Shown: positions 1 through 5,780, counted from the stretch's first letter. The stretch: 7,561 bases of DNA from Actinomycetota bacterium (GCA_009700405.1 WLMD01000081.1:1-7561); one strand, 5' to 3'. Numbers and translations are program-made. Notes: generated from the letters alone by a model not told the origin.

Positions 1-67
1 ACCCTGAAATTAAAACTAGGGAAATAACACTGAGCGCGATTAGCTTAAATGAAGATTTTCTTAGCAT
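1..67 (-). CDS. N-terminus of a probable lipoprotein or exported protein (partial, runs off left edge)
   Basis: Seen: an ATG at 67-65 on the minus strand opens a frame that stays open to the window edge (22 codons). The peptide starts MLRKSSFK (basic n-region) and continues with an uninterrupted hydrophobic stretch (LIALSVISLVLIS, residues 9-21) ending in Gly22; the next codon begins with T, which would allow Cys. An I-S-G-(C) ending would be a textbook lipobox for signal peptidase II. A strong ribosome binding site precedes the start. Known: this plan (positive residues, 12-15 hydrophobic residues, small residue before Cys) marks lipoproteins such as ABC substrate-binding proteins. Inferred: a membrane-anchored extracytoplasmic protein; if the next residue is not Cys it could be a Sec-secreted or single-pass membrane protein. 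It is co-oriented with the aldolase gene, 101 bp downstream of its stop. Its function cannot be told from this fragment. Confidence 0.66.
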   Translation of the reverse strand, partial: MLRKSSFKLIALSVISLVLISG

Positions 68-168
68 TTTTACCTTTCCGTCCTGATATCTCGGTGGAAA
101 TTACATAGATTGCTCCAAAAAATAGCATGCATGTAAGGTTACCGATAGGGGTTAGAGAACGTTTAGAT
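68..168. other. Gap between the aldolase gene and the left-edge gene
   Basis: These 101 bp follow the aldolase stop and precede the lipoprotein-like start, both on the minus strand. A run of six T on the minus strand (122-117) follows an ATGCATGC-type self-complementary stretch, but no stem with a proper loop can be drawn, so I do not call a terminator. No strong promoter is seen either; the two genes may be cotranscribed. Confidence 0.5.
73..79 (-). promoter_or_regulatory. Shine-Dalgarno for the left-edge gene
   Basis: On the minus strand GGAAAGG lies 5 nt (TAAAA) before the ATG at 67. It is the clearest ribosome binding site in the window and is the main reason, with the signal-peptide-like translation, for calling a real gene there. 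Confidence 0.65.
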
Positions 169-1230
169 CTAGTTTTTGCCTTTATTTGCCAACATTTCTT
201 CAGCAATTGCTGTTGCGAAGACTTCAACATCATCTGAAGTCGTATCCCAGGAGCACATCCATCGCACTTCACCTGTTGATTGATCCCAAGTATAGAAACG
301 GAATCGTTGCTGAAGCCGTTCAGTCACATCTTGGGGCAAGATAGCAAAAACTGCATTGGCTTCTACCGGACGGACAATGTGCACACCCGGTATTTCTTTT
401 ACAGCCATAAACAATTTGTGTGCCATTTCATTTGAGTGAGATGCATTTCGTAGCCATAAATCATTTGTGAGGAGTGCTTCTAGTTGAGCGCTAATGAAAC
501 GCATTTTTGATGCAAGTTGCATAGATGTTTTCCTAATAAAAGGAATTGCAGTATTTAGTGCGGGGTTTAGAACAACAATTGCTTCACTTGCCATTGCACC
601 ATTTTTGGTTCCACCAAAAGAGAGAATGTCTATGCCAGCATCGGTTGTAAACTCTCTAAAGCCAGTGCCCAGCGCTGCTGCGGCGTTAGAAATCCGTGCT
701 CCATCTAAATGGACCATCATTCCCAGTGAGTGCGCGTATTTGGTAATCGCTTTAATTTCCTCAATTGTGTACAAGGTCCCGAGTTCTGTTGATTGAGTGA
801 TGGTAACGACGGCTGGTTGCGCACGATGTACATCACCGAATCCCCATGCCTGTTTTGCGATGAGATCTGGAGTTAATTTCCCATCAGGTGTTGGAATTGT
901 CCATAATTTAAGTTGGCCAACCTTCTCAGGTGCTCCACCTTCATCAACATTTACATGCGCTGTTGCTGCACAAATAACTGCTTCCCAGGATTTCACTGTT
1001 GCTTGTAGGGCAATAACATTCGCGCCGGTGCCGTTAAAGACTGGAAACACTCGTGCTTCCTTGCCGAAGTGCTGAGTCATGAGTTTTTGGAGTGAAGCAG
1101 TGACCTCATCGTCGCCATAGGCGATCTGATGACCGGAGTTAACGCTTGCAATCGCATCCAATATTTCCGGGTGAATACCTGAGTAATTATCGCTAGCGAA
1201 TCCACGCCATTCAGATGAGGTCTTTGACAT
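169..1230 (-). CDS. ltaE: Low-specificity L-threonine aldolase family PLP enzyme
   Basis: Role (family knowledge): a cytosolic, PLP-dependent, fold-type I enzyme that cleaves L-threonine or L-allo-threonine to glycine and acetaldehyde. Seen, in the 353-residue protein: an N-terminal FASDNYSGIHPEI motif (11-23) with AYGDDEVT after it (37-44), the NGTGAN phosphate-binding turn (66-71), a His at 92 in AHVNVDEGGAPE that would stack on the PLP ring, HLDGAR (174-179) with Asp176 for the pyridine nitrogen, and SFGGTKNG with Lys209 as the Schiff-base lysine. The length is typical of the family. The ATG at 1230 is chosen because it lies exactly 6 nt after a TAGGGT -10-like hexamer and there is no Shine-Dalgarno, suggesting a leaderless mRNA. 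It is divergent from the acyl-CoA dehydrogenase gene. Caveat: the FASDN-type N-terminus differs from the DTVT start of E. coli LtaE, so the real substrate may be another beta-hydroxy amino acid; the family is secure, the exact substrate is not. Confidence 0.88.
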   Translation of the reverse strand: MSKTSSEWRGFASDNYSGIHPEILDAIASVNSGHQIAYGDDEVTASLQKLMTQHFGKEARVFPVFNGTGANVIALQATVKSWEAVICAATAHVNVDEGGAPEKVGQLKLWTIPTPDGKLTPDLIAKQAWGFGDVHRAQPAVVTITQSTELGTLYTIEEIKAITKYAHSLGMMVHLDGARISNAAAALGTGFREFTTDAGIDILSFGGTKNGAMASEAIVVLNPALNTAIPFIRKTSMQLASKMRFISAQLEALLTNDLWLRNASHSNEMAHKLFMAVKEIPGVHIVRPVEANAVFAILPQDVTERLQQRFRFYTWDQSTGEVRWMCSWDTTSDDVEVFATAIAEEMLANKGKN

Positions 1231-1254
1231 GCCCCCACCCTACTTGGAGGGGGC
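1231..1254. repeat. GC-rich inverted repeat around the aldolase -10 element
   Basis: GCCCCC at 1231-1236 and GGGGGC at 1249-1254 are perfect inverted copies separated by 12 bp. The left arm directly abuts the aldolase ATG and the -10-like hexamer lies between the arms. If transcription starts at the ATG the repeat is not in the mRNA, so it would act as a DNA operator; if transcription starts further up it could form a 6-bp all-GC hairpin hiding the start codon. Either is inference. Confidence 0.4.
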
Positions 1255-1264
1255 GCACGCTCAA
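1237..1264 (-). promoter_or_regulatory. Candidate leaderless promoter of the threonine aldolase gene
   Basis: On the minus strand TTGAGC (1264-1259, four of six matches to TTGACA) is followed by a 16-bp spacer and TAGGGT (1242-1237), matching the actinobacterial TANNNT -10. Six bases later comes the ATG, so the start point would fall on or next to its A. No start-site data are available; motif-based call. Confidence 0.45.
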
Positions 1265-1300
1265 TTTCCTCTATTTTTGAAGAATTTCTGAGCGTTAGGC

Positions 1301-1329
1301 TTGCATAAGTTACTGGTGAGTAGCATCCT
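1301..1329 (+). promoter_or_regulatory. Candidate leaderless promoter of the acyl-CoA dehydrogenase gene
   Basis: TTGCAT (1301-1306), a 17-bp spacer, then CATCCT (1324-1329), which keeps the critical A2 and T6 of a -10 hexamer, and 6 nt later the ATG at 1336. An overlapping alternative -10 is TAGCAT (1321-1326), 9 nt from the ATG. No Shine-Dalgarno-like purine run sits 5-12 nt before the ATG, and an in-frame TAG at 1321-1323 rules out an upstream start. It shares the 105-bp gap with the divergent aldolase promoter. Confidence 0.4.
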
Positions 1330-1335
1330 ACGTGC

Positions 1336-3162
1336 ATGAGCCACTACACAGCCAACCTGCGCGATATCGAATTTTGCCTCTTTGACCTACTCAAACGTGA
1401 GGATGTACTGGGTAAATCTATCTACAGTGAACTAGATCGTGACACTGTCATGGGAATGCTTGAAGAGATGAAACGTCTCTCTGAAAATGATCTTGCTGCC
1501 TCCTTTGTTGAAGGCGATCGCTTGGGAGTGGAATTTAATCCAGCTACAGGCGATGCCAAAGTTCCTGCCTCTTTTAAGAAGTCATATCGCGCTTATATGG
1601 ATGGTGAATGGTGGCGTATTGATGCACCTGTAGAAATTGGCGGAACAATTATCCCCGCTTCATTGCGTTGGGCAATTGCAGAAATGGTCCTAGGTTCTAA
1701 TCCATCAGTTCATATTTACGCATCCGGAACTTCTTTTGCTCATGTTGCTTACGCACTTGGTAATGAGAAGCAAAAAAAGATGGCCAAACTAATGGTTGAT
1801 AACGACTGGGGCGCAACAATGATGTTGACCGAACCAGAAGCTGGAAGTGATGTTGGTGCAGGCCGAAGCAAAGCTGTGGAACAAGCAGATGGAACATGGC
1901 ACATAACTGGAACAAAACGATTTATTACTTCCGGTGATAGCGACCTCAATGAAAACATTATTCATTACGTGCTTGCACGTCGCGAAGGCGGCGGTCCTGG
2001 TACAAAAGGTTTGAGTTTATTTGTTATTCCTAAATTTATGTTTGATTTTGAAACAGGCGCACTCGGAAAACGAAATGGTGTGTACGTTACTAAGGTCGAG
2101 CACAAAATGGGGCTGAATGTTTCATCTACCTGTGAAATGAATCTTGGTGAAAAAGAACCTGCTGTGGGCTACTTATTAGGCGATGTGCATGAAGGTATCG
2201 CTCAAATGTTCAAGGTTATTGAGTTTGCTCGAATGATGGTTGGTACTAAAGCTATTGCAACACTTTCGGCTGGATACCAACAAGCACTTGCCTACGCAAA
2301 GACTCGCGTGCAAGGTGGAGATATGAAGATCATGAACGACAAGGCAAGCCCTCGTGTCACCATCATTCATCATCCTGATGTGCGTCGTTCCTTGATGGTG
2401 CAAAAATCGTATTCAGAAGGAATGCGTGCCTTGGTTTTATACACCGCATCCATTCAGGATGATCTAGCAATAGCGCGCGCATCCGGTGCTGATAAATCCA
2501 CCATCGATGACCTAGATGCACTGAATGACTTGATGTTGCCAGTTGTTAAGGGTTTTGGAAGTGAGAAATCATGGACTTTACTTGGCACTGAATCACTCCA
2601 AACTTTTGGTGGTTCTGGGTTCACGCAAGATTGGCCGCTAGAGCAATATGTGCGAGATGCAAAAATAGATACCTTGTACGAAGGAACCACCGCTATTCAG
2701 GGTCTTGATTTCTTCTTCCGCAAAATCGTTAAAGATGGTGGTCGGGCTATTGGCCTACTTGGCAAAGAAATTGCTGGATTCGCGAAATCAGGTGGAGTTC
2801 ATTCCCACGAAAAGGCAGCTCTGTTAAAAGCTCTTGATGATCTCAATGCAATCATTGCCGTACTTGTTGGCCACGCGATGGAGTCCCAGGAGAAGCCAGA
2901 GGAGATTTACAAGGTTGGGCTCAATACTTCTCGTTGCTTGATGGCTGTTGGAGAAATTATCACCGCATGGCTCTTGATTCGCCAAGCGGATATCGCTGTA
3001 GAGAAATTGTCTATCTCGAGCAAAGATGCTGATTTCTACAATGGAAAGATTGCATCGGCCAAATTCTTTGTGGCAAACATGCTGCCCCATATCAGCAGTG
3101 ATCGTGCCATCGTTGAAGCGACAGATAACTCGATTATGGAGATTTCGGAGAGCGCTTTTTAA
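1336..3162 (+). CDS. Acyl-CoA dehydrogenase, large FadE5-like type
   Basis: Role (family knowledge): an FAD flavoenzyme of the first step of fatty-acid beta-oxidation, turning acyl-CoA into trans-2-enoyl-CoA and passing electrons to electron-transfer flavoprotein; cytosolic. Seen, in 608 residues: a short N-terminal extension (about 2-35, starting SHYTANLRDIEF) typical of the roughly 600-residue subgroup, a helical ACAD N-domain, the FAD/substrate signature MMLTEPEAGSD (162-172) opening the beta-barrel middle domain, ARMMVG (298-303) opening the C-terminal helical domain, and LYEGTTAIQ with Glu449 as the predicted catalytic base. After about residue 480 comes the extra C-terminal helical domain found in FadE5 and related proteins but not in the usual 380-residue enzymes. 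Mycobacterial FadE5 is similar in length and has its catalytic Glu at nearly the same number. Substrate chain length cannot be read from sequence. The transporter gene follows after 14 bp; no electron-transfer flavoprotein gene is in view. Confidence 0.94.
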   Translation: MSHYTANLRDIEFCLFDLLKREDVLGKSIYSELDRDTVMGMLEEMKRLSENDLAASFVEGDRLGVEFNPATGDAKVPASFKKSYRAYMDGEWWRIDAPVEIGGTIIPASLRWAIAEMVLGSNPSVHIYASGTSFAHVAYALGNEKQKKMAKLMVDNDWGATMMLTEPEAGSDVGAGRSKAVEQADGTWHITGTKRFITSGDSDLNENIIHYVLARREGGGPGTKGLSLFVIPKFMFDFETGALGKRNGVYVTKVEHKMGLNVSSTCEMNLGEKEPAVGYLLGDVHEGIAQMFKVIEFARMMVGTKAIATLSAGYQQALAYAKTRVQGGDMKIMNDKASPRVTIIHHPDVRRSLMVQKSYSEGMRALVLYTASIQDDLAIARASGADKSTIDDLDALNDLMLPVVKGFGSEKSWTLLGTESLQTFGGSGFTQDWPLEQYVRDAKIDTLYEGTTAIQGLDFFFRKIVKDGGRAIGLLGKEIAGFAKSGGVHSHEKAALLKALDDLNAIIAVLVGHAMESQEKPEEIYKVGLNTSRCLMAVGEIITAWLLIRQADIAVEKLSISSKDADFYNGKIASAKFFVANMLPHISSDRAIVEATDNSIMEISESAF

Positions 3163-3164
3163 AG

Positions 3165-3170
3165 TACTCT
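3165..3170 (+). promoter_or_regulatory. Candidate -10 element of an internal leaderless promoter for the transporter gene
   Basis: TACTCT fits TANNNT and ends 6 nt before the ATG at 3177, the same geometry as at the aldolase start. No convincing -35 is seen upstream within the end of the dehydrogenase gene. The only purine run, AGG, touches the ATG and is too close to act as a Shine-Dalgarno. Confidence 0.38.
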
Positions 3171-3176
3171 TCCAGG

Positions 3177-4097
3177 ATGCTCAAGAACGTACGTGCTGAA
3201 GCCTTTGTGGTCTTTGGCTCTCTCGCTTTTGCCTTCAATGGGATTATTGCGAAACTCGTTCTAACTAGCGGGCTCTCTGCCTGGAGACTCACTCAGTTGC
3301 GGTGCACTGGTGCCTTTATATTCCTCCTTCTATTTGTACTTGCCCGTAAGGGCTCTTCGTTGCGCACCACCAAAAAAGAACTTCCTTGGCTTGTCGCCTA
3401 CGGAATCATTGGTTTTGCATTGGTGCAATTTGGTTACTTCGTTGCAATTAGTCGACTCCATGTAAGCGTCGCTCTCATCATTGAATTTACTGCGCCAATT
3501 TGGATTCTCTTTTATATTCGCTTCGTAAAGAAAAAGCACGTTCCTAAACTTATGTGGATTTCGGTTGCTATGGGATTTTCTGGGTTGCTTTTAGTTGCCC
3601 AGGCCTGGCAAGGAATGACACTTGATGGATTAGGAGTTGTCGCGGCGCTCTTGGACGCATTTGCGCTTGCTGCATATTTCTTACTCGGTGAAAAACTCGT
3701 GGCTAACCGATCAACAGATACGCTCACTGTTTACGGCTTTGCTTTTGCATCCTTAGGTTGGGCAATTGTTTGCCCTCTATGGAGCTTTCCGTTTTCTATC
3801 TTTACCCAAAAGATTAATTTACTCGGAACTTTTAAAGCCTACGATCTTCCAGGTTGGGTATTGATTACATGGATTATTTTTGCGGGCACAATTATCCCTT
3901 ATATGGCGGTTTTGCACGGGTTGCGATCGCTTTCAGCATCAACAAGCAGTGTCATTGGAATGCTCGAACCCATTCTTGCTGGAGTATTTGCATGGTTCTG
4001 GTTGGGTGAAACATTTAGAATTATTCAATTAATTGGTGGAGTTGTAGTTATTGCCGGAATTATTACTGCAGATCGCGCGAGATCAACAGTCCATTAA
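3177..4097 (+). CDS. EamA/DMT-superfamily transporter (ten-helix inner-membrane permease)
   Basis: Role (family knowledge): drug/metabolite transporter superfamily members of the EamA type are inner-membrane carriers, often exporters of amino acids or other small metabolites. Seen: 306 residues with about ten hydrophobic helices (roughly 8-30, 36-57, 70-91, 95-115, 122-142, 150-170, 183-203, 225-248, 256-278, 281-299), which fall into two EamA repeats (about 8-142 and 150-299). The first repeat ends its fourth helix with IIEFTAPIWILF and the second has the matching GMLEPILAGVFAWFWLGE, both family hallmarks. A basic loop (VKKKHVPK) after helix 4 marks the cytoplasmic side. It lies 14 bp after the dehydrogenase gene in the same direction, so it may be cotranscribed or use its own leaderless promoter. 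Its stop codon overlaps the convergent dnaB stop. The substrate is unknown; the neighbours do not identify it. Confidence 0.92.
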   Translation: MLKNVRAEAFVVFGSLAFAFNGIIAKLVLTSGLSAWRLTQLRCTGAFIFLLLFVLARKGSSLRTTKKELPWLVAYGIIGFALVQFGYFVAISRLHVSVALIIEFTAPIWILFYIRFVKKKHVPKLMWISVAMGFSGLLLVAQAWQGMTLDGLGVVAALLDAFALAAYFLLGEKLVANRSTDTLTVYGFAFASLGWAIVCPLWSFPFSIFTQKINLLGTFKAYDLPGWVLITWIIFAGTIIPYMAVLHGLRSLSASTSSVIGMLEPILAGVFAWFWLGETFRIIQLIGGVVVIAGIITADRARSTVH

Positions 4098-5521
4098 TTA
4101 TCATCGCGCTGCTGGGTGTAATCCTTAGGCGCTGAGCTTTGAGGCATGTCTACGAAACGAGCAAAGTGGAGCTGAGCTGAGACGGTGATGGTCCGGGTAG
4201 GCCCATTACGGTGCTTAGCAATAATCAAATCAGCCTCACCTGAACGATTCTGCTGGTCATACATATCATCGCGGTGGAGCAAGATAACAAGGTCAGCATC
4301 CTGCTCAATTGAGCCCGATTCACGTAGATCCGAAAGCATCGGCTTCTTATCTGAGCGTTGTTCTGGCGAACGGTTGAGCTGTGAAATAGCGATAACGGGA
4401 ACATCGAGTTCTTTTGCGAGAAGTTTGAGTTGGCGCGAGAATTCAGATACTTCCTGTTGGCGACTCTCTACTTTCTTACCGCTGGACATCAACTGCAAAT
4501 AGTCAATAACAATGAGTTTAAGATCATGGCGCTGCTTAAGACGACGTGCCTTTGCTCGAATTTCCATGAGCGACAAGTTGGGCGAGTCATCGATAAAAAG
4601 TGGCGCTGCTGAAATTTCGCCCATGCGACGTGCAAGGCGTGACCATTCTTCGTCATTGAGATTTCCAGCGCGGATATTATTTAATCCAACTCGAGCTTCC
4701 GCCGACAACATACGCATAGTGATTTCAGATCGGCTCATTTCCAGTGAGAAAATAACCGATGTGTTTCCACCATGGATAGATGCATAGCGAGCAATATCTA
4801 AGCCGAGCGTGGACTTACCAACAGCAGGGCGCGCAGCAAGAACAATCATGTTGCCGGGATGCAAACCGTTAGTGAGTGTGTCTAAATCTTTAAAGCCAGT
4901 CTTTACTCCCTCTGCACCAACACCTTTGGAGATTGCTTCGATCTCATCGAGTGCTTGCGGAAGTAAGGTGCTGAGTTGAACATAATCCTCATTTGCGCGG
5001 CGTTCGGTAACTGCATAAACCTCGGCTTGTGCTTGGTCAACAGAATCATCCACATCACCTTCAGCGGTGTATCCCAATTGGACAATCTTTGTACCGGCTT
5101 CGACAAGCCGGCGCATAATTGCGCGTTCACGAACAATCTTGGCGTAGTAACCAGCATTAGCTGCAGTTGGTACAGAAGAAATTAATGTGTGTAAATACGG
5201 TGCACCGCCTGCGCGTGCAATGTTTCCGCTCTTGGTGAGTTCAGCAGAAACAGTAACTGCATCTACTGGTTCGCCGCGTCCGTATAAATCAAGAATTGTG
5301 TCGTAAATAATTTCATGTGCGGGGCGATAGAAATCGCGCTCACGCAATACCTCAACAACATCAGCGATTGCATCCTTACTCAACAACATTCCACCGAGAA
5401 CACTTTGCTCAGCGATGAGATCTTGCGGTGGGGTGCGTTCGAATTCCGATTCTGAACGGTTCGTGCGATTGGGGAGTTCTGCGATGCTCACGCTTACCAC
5501 TCTCTCAAAAGACACTGACAT
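4094..5521 (-). CDS. dnaB: Replicative DNA helicase DnaB
   Basis: Role: the hexameric ATP-driven helicase that unwinds DNA 5'-3' ahead of the replisome and recruits primase. Seen, in 475 residues counted from the ATG at 5521: an N-terminal DnaB domain (about 31-133, PPQDLIAEQSVLGGMLLS onward), a linker, and a RecA-like helicase domain (about 205-460) with Walker A ARPAVGKST (230-238, Lys236), catalytic Glu261 in FSLEMS, Walker B IVIDYLQLM (337-345), the Q-containing motif ISQLNRSPE (379-387), the DNA-binding DLRESGSIEQDAD stretch (398-410) and the arginine finger KHRNG (436-440). No intein interrupts Walker A, where mycobacterial DnaB often carries one. The likelier start is the GTG at 5491 (residue 11), which has GAGAGA 9 nt before it, while the ATG at 5521 has no ribosome binding site. 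The gene lacks the rpsF-ssb-rpsR-rplI neighbours often found next to actinobacterial dnaB. A DnaA-box-like cluster precedes it. Confidence 0.97.
   Translation of the reverse strand: MSVSFERVVSVSIAELPNRTNRSESEFERTPPQDLIAEQSVLGGMLLSKDAIADVVEVLRERDFYRPAHEIIYDTILDLYGRGEPVDAVTVSAELTKSGNIARAGGAPYLHTLISSVPTAANAGYYAKIVRERAIMRRLVEAGTKIVQLGYTAEGDVDDSVDQAQAEVYAVTERRANEDYVQLSTLLPQALDEIEAISKGVGAEGVKTGFKDLDTLTNGLHPGNMIVLAARPAVGKSTLGLDIARYASIHGGNTSVIFSLEMSRSEITMRMLSAEARVGLNNIRAGNLNDEEWSRLARRMGEISAAPLFIDDSPNLSLMEIRAKARRLKQRHDLKLIVIDYLQLMSSGKKVESRQQEVSEFSRQLKLLAKELDVPVIAISQLNRSPEQRSDKKPMLSDLRESGSIEQDADLVILLHRDDMYDQQNRSGEADLIIAKHRNGPTRTITVSAQLHFARFVDMPQSSAPKDYTQQRDDN
5491..5506 (-). promoter_or_regulatory. Ribosome binding site favouring a GTG start for dnaB at 5491
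   Basis: GAGAGA (5506-5501) lies 9 nt before the GTG at 5491-5489, giving a protein that begins M-S-I-A-E-L-P. The ten extra residues of the longer reading (MSVSFERVVS) are unlike other DnaB N-termini, and the ATG at 5521 is preceded by CTTGAA without any purine-rich site or correctly spaced -10 hexamer. Confidence 0.5.
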
Positions 5522-5531
5522 TTCAAGGCAA

Positions 5532-5560
5532 ACGCCTGTGGGTGAAACCTACGTAGGCGT
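5532..5560. repeat. Inverted repeat with nested palindrome in the dnaB leader
   Basis: ACGCCT (5532-5537) and AGGCGT (5555-5560) are perfect inverted copies 17 bp apart. The right arm overlaps the exact 10-bp palindrome CCTACGTAGG (5548-5557). The two pairings share bases, so they cannot form together in RNA. It sits 11-39 bp upstream of the ATG at 5521, where either an operator or a leader hairpin could act on dnaB. Function is inferred from position only. Confidence 0.4.
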
Positions 5561-5740
5561 GGGCAAAGAAGCGAGAAGCGTGGCCATGCCTGTGGGTAAA
5601 GGTGTGGAGAAGTATGTGGATAAGCCCCTTTTCCTGTGTAAAGAACTGTTAATCAGGTGTGGGTAACTTTCCGCGCCGAGCACATCCTCAACAAAATCGC
5701 AGGTCAAAAGGGGGTCGGGCTCAGAAACCATTGTGGAGAA
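5537..5740 (-). promoter_or_regulatory. Cluster of DnaA-box-like sites upstream of dnaB
   Basis: Read on the plus strand (reverse of TTATCCACA, i.e. TGTGGATAA), the copies are: TGTGGGTGA 5537-5545 (two mismatches), TGTGGGTAA 5591-5599 (one), TGTGGAGAA 5603-5611 (one), TGTGGATAA 5615-5623 (exact), TGTGGGTAA 5658-5666 (one) and TGTGGAGAA 5732-5740 (one). All have the same orientation, with the TTATCCACA form on the dnaB coding strand. The three at 5591, 5603 and 5615 start exactly 12 bp apart. An exact 9-mer would be expected about 0.002 times in 250 bp counting both strands. Known: DnaA binds such 9-mers at origins, at promoters it controls and at titration sites. Inferred: DnaA binds here. 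A bipartite origin is not supported, because no clear AT-rich unwinding element or DnaA-trio tract is seen. Confidence 0.55.
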
Positions 5741-5780
5741 AGGTTTTTTCTCTCATCTCAACTATTGATATTGCTCTCTT

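Larger units (their letters stand above)
5522..5780. other. Non-coding region upstream of dnaB
   Basis: This 259-bp stretch lies between the stop of the dimethylglycine-dehydrogenase-like gene and the dnaB start, both on the minus strand. It should carry the dnaB promoter, but I find no convincing -35/-10 pair: TTGACC (5708-5703) is a fair -35 without a good -10 behind it, and TAGGTT (5552-5547) is a TANNNT hexamer without a -35. What stands out are repeated DnaA-box-like 9-mers and a nested palindrome, listed separately. The reading frames that cross it show no recognisable protein and no ribosome binding site. Confidence 0.7.

Noticed and set aside
113..135. Terminator for the aldolase gene (T-run after ATGCATGC)
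   Set aside because: The self-complementary sequence has no loop and cannot form a stable stem next to the T-run.
230..238. Intein within DnaB
   Set aside because: The coordinates here are DnaB residues: Walker A is continuous at 230-238 and the protein has normal length, so no intein is present.
45..272. 75-codon minus-strand frame overlapping the aldolase 3' end
   Set aside because: It overlaps the well-supported aldolase gene in another frame, has no domain-like composition, and competes with the better signal-peptide start at 67.
494..1075. Two plus-strand frames (494-796 and 797-1075) antisense to the aldolase gene
   Set aside because: They are shadows of the aldolase reading frame, with no ribosome binding site and low-complexity Ser/Ala/Val composition.
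4185..4787. Plus-strand frames antisense to dnaB
   Set aside because: They lie entirely within the conserved helicase domain of dnaB and show no protein family features.
5549..5731. 60-codon minus-strand frame and a nested 12-codon frame (ATG at 5586) in the dnaB leader
   Set aside because: There is no convincing ribosome binding site; the frame is explained by the repeated box sequences. A short leader peptide cannot be excluded but nothing positive supports it.
5736..5752. Possible terminator hairpin GAGAAA/TTTCTC after the flavoprotein gene
   Set aside because: The 6-bp stem is mostly A-U with a 5-nt loop and no T-run follows on the minus strand, so it does not look like an intrinsic terminator.
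5522..5780. Full chromosomal origin (oriC)
   Set aside because: dnaA and dnaN are absent, no strong AT-rich unwinding element or DnaA-trio repeats are seen, and gene orientations on the two sides do not switch. The boxes are kept as a DnaA-binding candidate only.
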